Below, in pieces: positions 15,443 to 25,676 of a DNA stretch of 29,536 bases (positions within the stretch are counted from its first letter, which is position 1; each line of letters opens with the position of its first letter). The position numbers and the translations under genes are program-made. The notes beneath the pieces are model-generated. The model was not told where the DNA came from and did no database searches. It worked only from the letters and a program-made list of their open reading frames with translations. Source of the stretch: Chersky-840 sp035532735 (GTDB lineage Bacteria > Actinomycetota > Acidimicrobiia > Acidimicrobiales > UBA8190); the NCBI GenBank assembly GCA_035532735.1, contig DATKQM010000061.1:1-29536 (forward strand), written 5' to 3'.

Positions 15443-16491
15443 ATGGTGACCGAGGTGTCGAGGAAGACGTCTTGGACGGCGTGGAGGAGCTCGACGCCCT
15501 CGGCCATGGGCCGCTGGAAGGCCTTGCGACCCACGATGAGACCCGTGCCGCCCGCCCGCTTGTTGATGACCGCGGTCCGGACCGCCTGGACGAGGTCGGC
15601 CGCCCCCTTGGACTCCCCCCCGGAGTTGATGAGGCCGATCCGGCCCGCATAGCAGTTGATGACCTGCCAGCGGGTGAGGTCGATGGGGTTGTCCGTCGTG
15701 AGGGTCTCGTAGACGAGGGGGTCGGTCTTGCCGAACTTGAGCGCGTTGTAGCCCCCGTTGTTCTCGGGCTGCTTCTGCTTGATGAGGTCGGCCTCGATGG
15801 TCACGCCGATGTGGTTGGCCTGCCCGGTGAGATCCGCGGCGACGTGGTAGTCGGCCTCCGGGGTCTTGAAGGCGGGGTTGCGGAGGTAGCACCACAAGAC
15901 GGTGAACAGACCGAGGTCATGGGCCTCGGCAAAGGCAGCCCGGACTTCTTGGATCTGGCGGTCGCTCTGGTCGGAACCGAAGTAGATGGTGGCACCCACG
16001 CCCACCGCCCCGAGGTCGGCGGCTTGGCGGGCCGAGCCGAACATGACCTGGTCGTACTGGCTCGGATAGTGGAGGAATTCGTTGTGGTTGAGCTTGACGA
16101 TGAACGGGATCCGATGCGCATAGCGACGAGCCACCGCCCCGAGCCCGCCCAGGGTGGTGGCGATGCCCGAGGAACCTGCCTCGAGAGCGAGCTCCACCAG
16201 GTTGGCGGGGTCGAAGTAGATGGGGTTCTTGGCGAAGCTGGCTGCACCGGAGTGTTCGATGCCCTGGTCCACGGGAAGGATCGACAGGTAGCCGGTCCCA
16301 CCCAATCGACCGTGCTGGTAGAGCGTGGCCAGGTTGCGGACCACGGGGATGGGACGGTCCGTCTCGACGAAGACCCGGTCGATGTAGTCCGGGCCCGGGA
16401 GGTTCAGCTCATCGGCGGTGACCCCCTTGCAGGTGTGAGTGAGAAGGCTCCCGGCCTCGGCGCCGAGGAGCGCCTCGATGTTGGTGGCCAC
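15436..16491 (-). CDS. fbaB: Fructose-bisphosphate aldolase class I, FbaB/DhnA type
   Basis: A 351-residue Schiff-base aldolase of glycolysis and gluconeogenesis. Characteristic parts are ILPVDQGIEHSGAASFAKNP (71-90), IVKLNHNEFLHYP, GVGATIYFGS, and the lysine-bearing EADLIKQKQPENNGGYNALKFGK (the Schiff-base lysine is expected at about K238). GGESKGAADLVQAV and GTGLIVGRKAFQRP form the phosphate-binding end. It is unrelated to the metal-dependent class II enzyme common in actinobacteria. The start is GTG 16491, with a strong AGGAGG ribosome binding site nine to ten bases upstream. The stop lies in the 16-bp repeat array. Confidence 0.95.
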   Translation of the reverse strand: MATNIEALLGAEAGSLLTHTCKGVTADELNLPGPDYIDRVFVETDRPIPVVRNLATLYQHGRLGGTGYLSILPVDQGIEHSGAASFAKNPIYFDPANLVELALEAGSSGIATTLGGLGAVARRYAHRIPFIVKLNHNEFLHYPSQYDQVMFGSARQAADLGAVGVGATIYFGSDQSDRQIQEVRAAFAEAHDLGLFTVLWCYLRNPAFKTPEADYHVAADLTGQANHIGVTIEADLIKQKQPENNGGYNALKFGKTDPLVYETLTTDNPIDLTRWQVINCYAGRIGLINSGGESKGAADLVQAVRTAVINKRAGGTGLIVGRKAFQRPMAEGVELLHAVQDVFLDTSVTIA

Positions 16492-16563
16492 GGTTGACGC
16501 CTCCTGTCGGAAATCTGCGGATTCGGGTTCCGAGCCTACCGCCCCCGTTTTGGCTTCTCCGGA

Positions 16564-17607
<1,044 letters not shown>

Positions 17608-17617
17608 GGAAACGATG

Positions 17618-19333
17618 CTACCGACGACCGCCTGCGGCTCCCCGTCGTTGTCGTCGCCGGGGGGACCCGAGCGCGAGAAGGCGGTCGGTCACATCGGCCA
17701 GCTCGGGGTCGACCGAGGCCACCCGGGCGAAGAGCTCCCGGGCCAAGGGGACGTTGCCCGCCCGCTCGTAGAGATCGGCCAGGACATACCACTGGCGGAG
17801 ATGTCGGTCACCGGGATTGCGGAGGTTCTTGGCCGCGCCCGCGGTGGCGAGGACCACGATGGCTTCGTCGAGCTTCCCCACCTCCGCCAGGTCCTCGGCC
17901 AGGACAAGGCGACCTTCCACCAGGACGTCGGCCGAAGGTGACAAGCCCCGGAGTTCCTTCCATAGGGCCTCGACCCGACGGTGATGGCCCATGGCCCGGT
18001 GACAGTCCATGAGGACCGGGACCTGGCTCGGGTCACCGCCCGAGAGCTTGCGGGCCGCGTCGAGATGGCGGACGGCCTCGCGCCAACGGCCCAACCGGTA
18101 ACAGACCAACCCGTGGAGTTCTCTGGCTGCCGCGGACTCGGGGACCTGGTCGACGAGGTCCCGGGTGATCCGCAGCGCCTCGGGATAGCGGTCCCGCTCA
18201 TAGGCGCGTGCCGCCGCGGCGAGGCGGTCGGCCACCTTCCCGGCCTTGGCCCGTCCCACCGCGCCGGTGATTTCTTCGACCACGTCGGTGGGGAGGGCCT
18301 CGGGGTCCTTGGGTGAGGTCGGAGAAGGGCGACGGTCGGTGGATGAGACGCGGCCGGGGTTGGACCCCCGGCGCGACTTGGACGCTCGGCCGCCCGTGTC
18401 GGGATCGTCGGTCGCCACCCCGTCGAAGACCCAGATCTCCTCGGTCCACTGAGGTCGGGGATGGCCGTGATCGGACCGGGCTGCTTCGCGCTCGTTGTCC
18501 GGACCGTGAGAACCGTCCTCGCCCAGTAGCCGGGCTCCCTTGCGGGCGACGCTCCCCCAGCCCCGACCCGCAGCGGGCAACGGTGGCGGCGGCGGGCGAC
18601 GGTCGGCGGGCTTGCGATCTGCCGGCTTGCGATCGGCCGGCTTGCGATCTGCCGGCTTGCGATCGGCCGGCTTGCGATCGGCCGGCTTGCGATCTGCCGG
18701 CTTGCGATCTGCCGGCTTGCGATCTGCCGGCTTGCGATCGGCGGGGCGAGGAGAACGGGGGCGGTCCCCCGGGGGTCGAGGCGAGCGCGGTCTCTCTGTT
18801 CTCTGTGGACTTCTTGCTGTTCTCGCCGGTCGGGGTCGATCCTCACGGCGGGGGCGATCATCGGCGCGCGGGTGCGCCGGGGCGCGTCTCGGATCACCGT
18901 CGGCGCGGCGCGGGCTCTGTGGTCTCGGACCAGGCCGTCCCCCGGTCTCGTTCCGGCGCCTGGGCGTGGGCCGAGGGTCCACCTCGACGCGACGAAGGCG
19001 TGCCGTCCGAGGAACATCGCCATCGACACGCCGGGGCCGAGGCGATCCGGCCCGAGGCGCTCCAGTCCGGGGTGCTCCGGAGCGAGGTGGATCACTCCGG
19101 CCCCGTCCCCCGGTCCGAGGAGTTCCTCGATCGGGTCGATCGCCACCTCTAGCTGGGCGTTCGTCGCGCCATCCAGTGGGCGGACGAGGTCGGCCCGAAC
19201 CGGCGTGGCCGGCGCCGCCAGCGGGCGAAACCCGACTCGGGGACGCAGATCTCCGGCTTCGGTCTGACGGCGGACGGCCGGTTCGGGGACCGTCGGGTCT
19301 CCGCGGACGCCCCGATGCTGCGTCCCTGGGCAC
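17618..19333 (-). CDS. TPR protein with long basic, repeat-rich N-terminus
   Basis: A 571-residue protein. The first 330 residues are disordered and extremely rich in Arg, Pro, Asp and Gly (for example PRRADGDPRRAPAHPRAD) and include nine ADRKP pentapeptides plus one ADRRP (about residues 195-244). The C-terminal half (about 350-550) is helical with tetratricopeptide-like repeats: YERDRYPEALRITRDLVDQV, LHGLVCYRLGRWREAVRHLD, WYVLADLYERAGNVPLARELF. Such proteins are common but uncharacterised in actinobacteria; the basic tail could bind nucleic acid or an acidic partner. The start is GTG 19333; because the N-terminus is low-complexity the true start may lie further in, but the coding frame is open throughout. 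It is divergent from the ABC binding-protein gene and is followed by ltaE after ten bases. Confidence 0.78.
   Translation of the reverse strand: MPRDAASGRPRRPDGPRTGRPPSDRSRRSASPSRVSPAGGAGHAGSGRPRPPTGWRDERPARGGDRPDRGTPRTGGRGRSDPPRSGAPRTGAPRAGSPRPRRVDGDVPRTARLRRVEVDPRPTPRRRNETGGRPGPRPQSPRRADGDPRRAPAHPRADDRPRREDRPRPARTARSPQRTERPRSPRPPGDRPRSPRPADRKPADRKPADRKPADRKPADRKPADRKPADRKPADRKPADRKPADRRPPPPPLPAAGRGWGSVARKGARLLGEDGSHGPDNEREAARSDHGHPRPQWTEEIWVFDGVATDDPDTGGRASKSRRGSNPGRVSSTDRRPSPTSPKDPEALPTDVVEEITGAVGRAKAGKVADRLAAAARAYERDRYPEALRITRDLVDQVPESAAARELHGLVCYRLGRWREAVRHLDAARKLSGGDPSQVPVLMDCHRAMGHHRRVEALWKELRGLSPSADVLVEGRLVLAEDLAEVGKLDEAIVVLATAGAAKNLRNPGDRHLRQWYVLADLYERAGNVPLARELFARVASVDPELADVTDRLLALGSPRRRQRRGAAGGRR
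18600..18747. repeat. 15-bp in-frame tandem repeat (ADRKP) in TPR gene
   Basis: Nine direct 15-bp copies lie here, centred on GGCTTGCGATC with two interchangeable endings (TGCC or GGCC), plus a tenth, altered copy. They encode ADRKP on the minus strand. The near identity at DNA level, including synonymous positions, points to recent expansion by slippage or unequal exchange. Confidence 0.95.
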
Positions 19334-19462
19334 TCGACGAGTGTACCGATCGTTGGTGCGGGCTCCTCCGAAACCCCTGGCGACCTGGGGATCTGACTAC
19401 AAAGAGACAAGAACGCGGCATTCGGGCCTACAAAACATCCATCAGCGCGAGGATGTTCGCGA

Positions 19463-19474
19463 AACGTTAACGTT
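19463..19474. promoter_or_regulatory. Perfect 12-bp palindrome, candidate operator
   Basis: AACGTTAACGTT is a perfect palindrome in the 192-bp gap between the divergent TPR and ABC binding-protein genes, 51 bp upstream of the latter's ATG. Flanking bases extend the symmetry with one mismatch. It stands out in a GC-rich background and is placed as a repressor site would be. No regulator is identified. Confidence 0.45.
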
Positions 19475-19525
19475 CCTGTCATGTCCCGCGACGTGGGTGC
19501 CGGGATAGGTGAAAGCGAGGGGACT

Positions 19526-21439
19526 ATGCGACGACTCGGTGGAGTGGTGACGGTCGCGTTGTCGGTCATCGTGGCGGCATTGCTGCTGGCTGCGTGCAGT
19601 TCCTCACCGTCGACAACAGCCACGACGGCGGGGGGCGGAACCGGCGGGACCAAGATCGCCGGGGGGACGGCCACCTGGGCCGAAGCTCCCAACACCCAAC
19701 CCAACTACATCTTCCCCTTCATGAGCCTCGCCTATTTCAGCGTGGCCAACATCAACCAGTTCCAATTCCTCATGTACCGACCGCTCTATTGGTTCGGGAA
19801 CGGCGCGCAACCCACGCTCAACCCCTCGCTGTCATTGGCCGAGTCGCCGGTGTACTCCAACAACAACACGACGGTCGTCGTGAAGATGAAGCCCTACAAG
19901 TGGTCCAACGGTGAGACGGTCACCGCACAGGACGTCATGTTCTGGATGAACATGATGCACTCGAACAAGGCCGACTGGGCCGCCTATGCGCCGGGGTACA
20001 TCCCCGACAACATCAAGAGCCTCACCGCTGACAGCGCCACCCAGCTGACCTTCACCCTCAAGGCGTCGGTGAACCCGTATTGGTTCACCTACAACCAGCT
20101 GTCACAGATCACGCCCCTCCCTGCGGCCTGGGACATCACCAGCACGGGTGGGACGGCGGGATCAGGTGGATGCTCGGCAGCGGCGTACGGGACCGCGGAT
20201 GCCAAGTGCAGTGCGGTCTACACCTTCTTGTCGAAGCAGTCGGGGTACGACCCGGCCAACCCGCACGCCACCAACAACTCCTTGGCGACCTACGCCACCA
20301 ACCCGATCTGGCAGACCGTGGACGGCCCCTGGAAGCTGTCCTCGTTCGACGCCTCGGGCAACGCCAGCTTCGTCCCCAACACGAGCTACTCGGGCTCGCC
20401 CAAGCCCACCCTGGCGAAGTTCACGGAGCTGCCCTTCACCACTGACGACGCCGAGTTCAACGCCTTGGTGGGTGGGCACATCAACTTCGGCTACCTGCCA
20501 CTCCAGGATGTGACCAAGGCGACGACCAACCCGCTCGTGCCCGCAGCCAACAACCCCCGGCTGACGGACTTCACGCTGGCGCCGCTCTACACGTGGTCGA
20601 TCAACTACTTCCCGGAGAACTTCAACTCCACTGGGGACGAGGGCAACGCCGGGGCGATCTGGAAGCAGCTCTATATCCGTCAGGCTTTCCAGTACCTCGT
20701 CGACCAACCGCTCTACATCAACAAGATCGACAAGGGCTACGGGGTGCCGACCTACGGGCCGGTGCCGGTGACGCCGACCAACCCCTTCTCGTCTTCGGTC
20801 GAGAAGAACAACCCGTATCCCTACAACCTGTCCAAGGCCAAGAGCCTGCTCTCGAGCCACGGCTGGAAGGTGGTCCCGTCGGGCACCACCACCTGCACCA
20901 GCCCGGGCACCGGTGCCAACCAGTGTGGCAAGGACATCCCGGCCGGGGCCAAGCTGGCCTTCAACCTGCAGTACGCCAGTGGCAACGCAGCGCAAGAGCA
21001 GATCAACAAGACCGAGGCGTCGTCGTGGGCCCAAGCCGGCTTCAACATCACGTTGAGCCAAGGCTCCTTCGACACCGTCATCGGCAACGCCACGGCGTGC
21101 ACCCCGTCGCCGAGCTGCAGTTGGGAGCTCGAGAACTGGGGAGCAGGGTGGGTCTACGCGCCGGACTACTACCCCACCGGTGAGGAGATCTTCTCCACCG
21201 GTGCGGGCTCGAACTCCGGGAGCTACAGCGACGCCACCAACGACGCGCTGACCCTGAAGACCACCAACACCAACGCCTCTCTGACGCAGTGGGAGAACTA
21301 CCTGGCCCAGCAGCTGCCCGTGGTGTGGCAGCCCAACACCGTCACGGAGATGTCGGAGATCCAGAACAAGCTCCACGGCGTGCTCCCCCAGGACCCGCTG
21401 TGGAGCATCAACCCCGAGAACTGGTACTTCGTGAAGTAG
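19526..21439 (+). CDS. ABC transporter substrate-binding lipoprotein, peptide/nickel family 5
   Basis: A 637-residue exported binding protein. The signal peptide is MRRLGGVVTVALSVIVAALLLAACSS, read here in parts: the basic MRR, a hydrophobic core and the lipobox LAAC. A Ser/Thr/Gly linker follows. The family 5 (SBP_bac_5) layout is seen in MKPYKWSNGETVTAQDVMFWM, FTELPFTTDDAEFNALVGG, YIRQAFQYLVDQ and the C-terminal LWSINPENWYF. The length is above the usual 500-550 because of inserted loops rich in Asn, Thr and Ser, and it has two cysteine pairs (GGCSAAAYGTADAKCS, TTCTSPGTGANQCG). The ATG at 19526 is chosen over 19481 because the signal peptide and a GAGG site fit it. It is the first gene of a plus-strand importer operon. 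The cargo is probably an oligopeptide but cannot be fixed. Confidence 0.93.
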   Translation: MRRLGGVVTVALSVIVAALLLAACSSSPSTTATTAGGGTGGTKIAGGTATWAEAPNTQPNYIFPFMSLAYFSVANINQFQFLMYRPLYWFGNGAQPTLNPSLSLAESPVYSNNNTTVVVKMKPYKWSNGETVTAQDVMFWMNMMHSNKADWAAYAPGYIPDNIKSLTADSATQLTFTLKASVNPYWFTYNQLSQITPLPAAWDITSTGGTAGSGGCSAAAYGTADAKCSAVYTFLSKQSGYDPANPHATNNSLATYATNPIWQTVDGPWKLSSFDASGNASFVPNTSYSGSPKPTLAKFTELPFTTDDAEFNALVGGHINFGYLPLQDVTKATTNPLVPAANNPRLTDFTLAPLYTWSINYFPENFNSTGDEGNAGAIWKQLYIRQAFQYLVDQPLYINKIDKGYGVPTYGPVPVTPTNPFSSSVEKNNPYPYNLSKAKSLLSSHGWKVVPSGTTTCTSPGTGANQCGKDIPAGAKLAFNLQYASGNAAQEQINKTEASSWAQAGFNITLSQGSFDTVIGNATACTPSPSCSWELENWGAGWVYAPDYYPTGEEIFSTGAGSNSGSYSDATNDALTLKTTNTNASLTQWENYLAQQLPVVWQPNTVTEMSEIQNKLHGVLPQDPLWSINPENWYFVK

Positions 21440-21473
21440 CCTCGCCGCAGTGAAGTTCGAGGCGTCGTTACGG

Positions 21474-21514
21474 TCCGCCCCGGTCCCGAGGCTCGTACTC
21501 GAGGTCGGGGCGGA
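21474..21514 (+). promoter_or_regulatory. Intercistronic hairpin after the binding-protein gene
   Basis: TCCGCCCCG (21474-21482) and CGGGGCGGA (21506-21514) form a perfect 9-bp stem, and a CGAG/CTCG pairing lies inside the loop. It lies 35 bp after the binding-protein stop and 40 bp before the permease start. Such hairpins commonly protect the binding-protein mRNA or partly end transcription, so that the binding protein is made in excess over the permeases. Confidence 0.65.
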
Positions 21515-21553
21515 GCCGTTTCGGGATGAGCAACCGGAACGGCGCGAGCGGCG

Positions 21554-22507
21554 ATGATCGGCTTCATCTTCAGGCGGTTCCTCCAGGCCATTGTCGTCGT
21601 CCTGGGCGTGATGCTCATCGTGTTCCTCCTGGCTCACATCATCCCCGGAGGAGCGGCCCGGGCCGCTCTGGGGCCACGGGCCACCAAGATCCAGATCCGT
21701 CAGTTCAATCATCTGAACAACTACGACGCGCCCCTCATCAAGCAGTTCTGGCTCTACATCAAGGGCCTCGTGACCAGCTTCAACCTCGGCTACTCGTACC
21801 ACTGGAACCAGGGCGTGACCCAGGTCATCATGGCCCGTCTCCCCAAGACCCTCGTGTTGGTGGGGTTGGGAACCCTGGTGGCGGTCGTGGTGGCGGTGCC
21901 GCTGGGCATCTTGCAGGTCGTCCGGCGCAACAAGCCGATCGACTACGTGCTCACGACACTGTCCTTCGTCTTCTACGCCATGCCCGTCTTCTTACTCGGG
22001 GCGCTGCTCATCTTGTACTTCTCCTTCGACCTGCACTGGTTCTCCTCCGAAGCTCCCCAGGGGAGCTCCGTGGGTGCGATCCTTTCGGATCCCGGCGGCC
22101 TCGTGCTGCCGGTCTTCACCCTGGCCGCGCTCACCATCGCCTCGTTCAGCCGGTACATGCGATCGTCGATGATGGAGACCCTCACCGAGGATTACGTGCG
22201 CACGGCGCGGGCCAAAGGGGCCGGACCGCGCCGGGTCCTCTACGTCCACGCCCTGCGCAACGCCGTGATCCCCATCATCACCCTGCTCGGGCTGTCGATC
22301 CCGGCCATCGTGGGTGGGGCGCTCGTGACCGAGGCGCTGTTCAACTATCCGGGGATGGGACTCCTCGCCTACCAGGCCATCACCAACACCGACATCCCCT
22401 TGTTGCTCGGGACCACGTTCTTCGCCACGCTGGCGACCATCGTCGGCTCACTGCTCGCCGACATCCTCTATGCGGCGGTCGATCCGAGGATCCGCTATGC
22501 CAACTGA
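21554..22507 (+). CDS. ABC transporter permease, DppB/OppB type
   Basis: A 317-residue inner-membrane subunit with six predicted helices, beginning with the family's MIGFIFRRFLQAIVVVLGVMLIVFLL. The N-terminal TC subfamily segment includes VFLLAHIIPGGAAR. The cytoplasmic EAA loop that docks the ATPase is EDYVRTARAKGAGPRRVLYVHALRNAVIPI (about residues 213-242), followed by GGALVTEALFNYPGMG. It forms a dimer with the following permease. The next gene's start overlaps this gene's end by 11 bp. Confidence 0.94.
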   Translation: MIGFIFRRFLQAIVVVLGVMLIVFLLAHIIPGGAARAALGPRATKIQIRQFNHLNNYDAPLIKQFWLYIKGLVTSFNLGYSYHWNQGVTQVIMARLPKTLVLVGLGTLVAVVVAVPLGILQVVRRNKPIDYVLTTLSFVFYAMPVFLLGALLILYFSFDLHWFSSEAPQGSSVGAILSDPGGLVLPVFTLAALTIASFSRYMRSSMMETLTEDYVRTARAKGAGPRRVLYVHALRNAVIPIITLLGLSIPAIVGGALVTEALFNYPGMGLLAYQAITNTDIPLLLGTTFFATLATIVGSLLADILYAAVDPRIRYAN

Positions 22508-23516
22508 CAAGGGTCGCGACACGTCAGGCTCGGCATGGTCGAGCCAGGCCACCACCGAAGGGGCGATTCCTGGATCGAGTATCCCGCCGAGCCAATCCCT
22601 CCTGGCCGGGTCGGGTCCCGACGGCAGCTCGCCGGCGGGAGGAGAGGCCGTCTCGACCGGCAGTCTCTTCCGTCAGATCGTGTCGGTGTTCGTGGAGAAC
22701 AAACTGGCCGTGGTCGGGCTGGTGGTGATCGTGGGAATGGTCTTGTTCTGCTTCGTGGGGCCGTTCTTCTACCACACCAACCAGGTCAACGCTCAGACCG
22801 CGTTGCTCAATTCCACGCAGAACACCGGTCCCGGGACGGGTCATCCTCTCGGTACCGACAGTGCGGGGTTCGACGTGCTGGGCCGGATCATGTTCGGGGG
22901 GAAGAACTCGCTCATCGTCGGGTTCGCGGCCGCCGTCGTCGCCACGCTGTTCGGTGTGGTCTACGGGGCGGTGTCGGGCTTCTTCGGCGGGTGGGTCGAC
23001 GCCCTCATGATGCGGTTCGTCGACGTCCTGCTCTCGATCCCCCAGCTCTTCCTCGTCATCGTCCTGGCCGTGATCTTCCACACCTCGCTCTTCTTGTTGA
23101 TCATCGTCATCGCATTGGTGGCCTGGCTCGTGCCGGCCCGGCTCATCAGAGGTGAGACCCTGACCCTGCGGGTCCGGGAGTACGTCCAGGCCGTCAAGGT
23201 GATGGGGGGCAAGCGGAGCCGGATCGTGCTGCGCCATATCATCCCCAACACCGTCGGGACGATCGTCGTGAACGCCACCTTCCAGGTCGCCGATGCCATT
23301 CTCCTCATCTCGTACCTGGGTTTCCTGGGACTCGGGCTCCCCGCCCCGCAGACGGACTGGGGATCGATGCTCAACTCGGTGGTGAGCGACGCCGGGAACG
23401 GGTACTGGTGGAAGATCTATCCCGTGGGTGCCGCCATCGTCCTCGTGGTGGTGGCCTTCAACTTCGTCGGGGACGCGCTCCGGGACGCGCTCGAGGTTCG
23501 CCTTCAGCGTCGCTGA
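22497..23516 (+). CDS. ABC transporter permease, DppC/OppC type
   Basis: A 339-residue partner permease. A disordered N-terminus of about 60 residues, rich in Ser, Gly and Pro, is longer than usual. It is followed by FRQIVSVFVENKLAVVGLVVI, the standard DppC opening, then HPLGTDSAGFDVLGRIMFGGKNSL. The EAA loop is REYVQAVKVMGGKRSRIVLRHIIPNTVGTI and the end is LGLGLPAPQTDWGSML...GDALRDAL. The ATG at 22497 overlaps the previous gene's end and is preferred to 22470. It ends 28 bp before the convergent ATPase gene ends. Confidence 0.93.
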   Translation: MPTDKGRDTSGSAWSSQATTEGAIPGSSIPPSQSLLAGSGPDGSSPAGGEAVSTGSLFRQIVSVFVENKLAVVGLVVIVGMVLFCFVGPFFYHTNQVNAQTALLNSTQNTGPGTGHPLGTDSAGFDVLGRIMFGGKNSLIVGFAAAVVATLFGVVYGAVSGFFGGWVDALMMRFVDVLLSIPQLFLVIVLAVIFHTSLFLLIIVIALVAWLVPARLIRGETLTLRVREYVQAVKVMGGKRSRIVLRHIIPNTVGTIVVNATFQVADAILLISYLGFLGLGLPAPQTDWGSMLNSVVSDAGNGYWWKIYPVGAAIVLVVVAFNFVGDALRDALEVRLQRR

Positions 23517-23520
23517 CCTC

Positions 23521-23550
23521 GAACGGTCAGCCCGAGGGAACGGTCAGCCC
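23521..23550. repeat. Two 13-bp direct repeats at the ATPase stop codon
   Basis: GAACGGTCAGCCC occurs at 23521-23533 and 23538-23550, a 17-bp period. The second copy contains the TGA stop (read on the minus strand) of the double-ATPase gene, so the gene end has been tandemly duplicated into the short gap between convergent genes. Confidence 0.9.
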
Positions 23551-25676
23551 ACCGCCGTCGGCACCCGGGTGTCGGGCACGCTGCCCCAGGGGGTCTGGAG
23601 CGGGAAGTGACAGGCCGCCAGGTGGCCTGTGGCGAAGGGCCGGAGGGGGGGCTCCTCCTGGGCGCAGATGTCCTGGGCGAACGGGCAGCGGGTCCGGAAG
23701 CGACAGCCTGACGGCGGGCTGAGTGCAGAGGGAAGCTCACCGCGGATGTGACCCTTGGGCTTCGACCTGGCCCGGGCCACGTCGGGCTCGGGGATGGCGT
23801 CGATCAAGGCCCGGGTGTAGGGATGGACGGTGTTCTCGTAGACGCGCTGGGCGGGGCCGACCTCCACCAACTTGCCGAGGTACATGACGCCCATGGTGTC
23901 GGCCACGTACTTCACAACGGCCAGGTCGTGGCTGATGACGATGTAGCTGAGCTCGTGACGGGCTTGGAGCTCCTTCAAGAGGTTGAGGATCTGGGCCTGG
24001 ATCGAGACGTCGAGGGCCGAGACCGGTTCGTCGGCCACGATGAGGCGGGGCTCGAGGGCGAGGGCCCGGGCCAAGCCGATGCGCTGGCGCTGACCGCCGG
24101 AGAACTCGTGGGGGTAGAGGTCGGCCGCTTTCGGGTTGAGCCCGACCTCGTTCAGGAGCGCCCGGACCTTCTCGCGCCGTTCGGAGGAATTGCCGATCCC
24201 CTGGACGACATAGGGCTCGCTCAAGATCGTCCCCACCCGCATGCGGGGGTCGAGCGAGGCGTAGGGGTCCTGGAACATGAGCTGCATGTCGCGCCGCTTG
24301 TTGCGCAGTGCTTTCGGGCTCAGGCGGCGGATGTCCTCGCCGTCGAAGATGATCCGGCCCGCGTCGGCACGCTCGAGGGCGACGGTGAGTCGTCCGATGG
24401 TGGTCTTGCCACAACCGGACTCACCGACGAGGCCGAAGGTCTCGCCCTTGCGGATGGCAAAGGACACATCCGACACGGCTTTCACACTGCCGATCCGTCG
24501 CTGGAGCAACGCCCCCGAGGTGACGGGGAACTCCTTCACGAGGTTCTCGACCTGGAGGAGGATCGGTTGGCGCTCGAGGCGCTGGGCGCGACTCCCGTGG
24601 TCGGCGAGGATCGCCCCGTCGGGCCCGATCTCCGCGCCGAGGACGACGTCACCTGCCGCCACCGCCGCCTTCGACGCCGCCGACGCGTGTTCCTCGCCCG
24701 TGCCCACCGGGTAGAAGCACGCCGCCAGGTGGGTGGGGGCGCCCCCGACCACGTGCTCGAGCTCGGGCTCGAGGTCCCAACACTTGTCCCGGGAGAACCG
24801 GCAGCGGGGTGCGAAGCGGCATTGGTGGGTGAGTTGGGAGAGGTCGGGCGGGAGCCCGGCGATGCTGCGCAGCGGGACCGAGGCGTCCTGGTCCAACTTG
24901 GGAACCGAGGCCAGGAGGGCCTCGGAGTAGCGATGGCGCATGGCGGTGAACATCTCGAGGGTCGAGGCCTCTTCCACGAGCTTGCCGGCGTACATGACGA
25001 GGACCCGGTCCGAACGCCCCGCGATGACCCCCATATCGTGGGTGATGAGGACGACGGCCATCTTCATCTTCTGGCGGAGGTCGTCGATGAGGTCGAGGAT
25101 CTGGGCCTGGATGGTGACGTCCAGGGCGGTGGTGGGCTCGTCCGCGATCAGCAACTTGGGGTCACAGGCGAGAGCCATGGCGATCATGACCCGCTGGCGC
25201 AGTCCTCCCGAGAGCTGGTGGGGATAGGCGTCGAGACGCTCGCGGGGGCGGGGCATCTCGACGAGGGAGAGGACCTCGAGAGCTCGCTCGCGGGCCTGGG
25301 CCTTCGAGGCGCCCCGGTGGAGGCGGACGCTCTCGGCGATCTGGCGCCCGATGGTCATGGTGGGGTTGAGCGAGGTGAGGGGGTCCTGGAAGATCATCCC
25401 GACGTCGTTGCCCCGGACCTTGCACATCTCCTTCTCCGAGAGCGGGACGACGTCGCGCCCCAGGAGGCGGACCGATCCCGAGGTGATGTGGCCGACGTTG
25501 GGGAGGAGCCGCATCACGGCCAGGCCGGTGGTGGTCTTGCCACACCCGGACTCCCCCACCACCCCGACGCATTCGCCCTCGTCGACGTGGAAGGAGACAC
25601 CGTCGACGGCCACCACGTTGGAATGGCGGAGATGGAACTCGGTGGTGAGGTTCTCGACCTCGAGAACGGCGGTCAC
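23544..25676 (-). CDS. Fused double ABC ATPase for peptide import (DppD-DppF type)
   Basis: A 710-residue protein with two complete nucleotide-binding domains. Domain 1 (about 4-340): Walker A GESGCGKTT (41-49), signature LSGGLRQRV (155-163), Walker B LLIADEPTTALD. Domain 2 (about 375-700): GESGCGKTTIG (near 417), FSGGQRQRIG, LIVADEPVSALD. Each is followed by the oligopeptide-transporter cysteine tail (CRFAPRCRFSRDKC...LAACFYP; CRFRTRCPFAQDIC...LAACHFP), which in OppD/DppD relatives binds an iron-sulfur cluster. It should power the importer encoded at 19.5-23.5 kb. Oddly it is on the opposite strand, so it needs its own promoter, and it lies just downstream of the rRNA operon terminator. The start is GTG 25676 with a GGAGA site. 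Confidence 0.94.
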   Translation of the reverse strand: MTAVLEVENLTTEFHLRHSNVVAVDGVSFHVDEGECVGVVGESGCGKTTTGLAVMRLLPNVGHITSGSVRLLGRDVVPLSEKEMCKVRGNDVGMIFQDPLTSLNPTMTIGRQIAESVRLHRGASKAQARERALEVLSLVEMPRPRERLDAYPHQLSGGLRQRVMIAMALACDPKLLIADEPTTALDVTIQAQILDLIDDLRQKMKMAVVLITHDMGVIAGRSDRVLVMYAGKLVEEASTLEMFTAMRHRYSEALLASVPKLDQDASVPLRSIAGLPPDLSQLTHQCRFAPRCRFSRDKCWDLEPELEHVVGGAPTHLAACFYPVGTGEEHASAASKAAVAAGDVVLGAEIGPDGAILADHGSRAQRLERQPILLQVENLVKEFPVTSGALLQRRIGSVKAVSDVSFAIRKGETFGLVGESGCGKTTIGRLTVALERADAGRIIFDGEDIRRLSPKALRNKRRDMQLMFQDPYASLDPRMRVGTILSEPYVVQGIGNSSERREKVRALLNEVGLNPKAADLYPHEFSGGQRQRIGLARALALEPRLIVADEPVSALDVSIQAQILNLLKELQARHELSYIVISHDLAVVKYVADTMGVMYLGKLVEVGPAQRVYENTVHPYTRALIDAIPEPDVARARSKPKGHIRGELPSALSPPSGCRFRTRCPFAQDICAQEEPPLRPFATGHLAACHFPLQTPWGSVPDTRVPTAVG

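Noticed and set aside
18600..18747. Possible CRISPR or intergenic minisatellite
   Set aside because: It is a 15-bp in-frame repeat encoding ADRKP within an open reading frame; no unique spacers.
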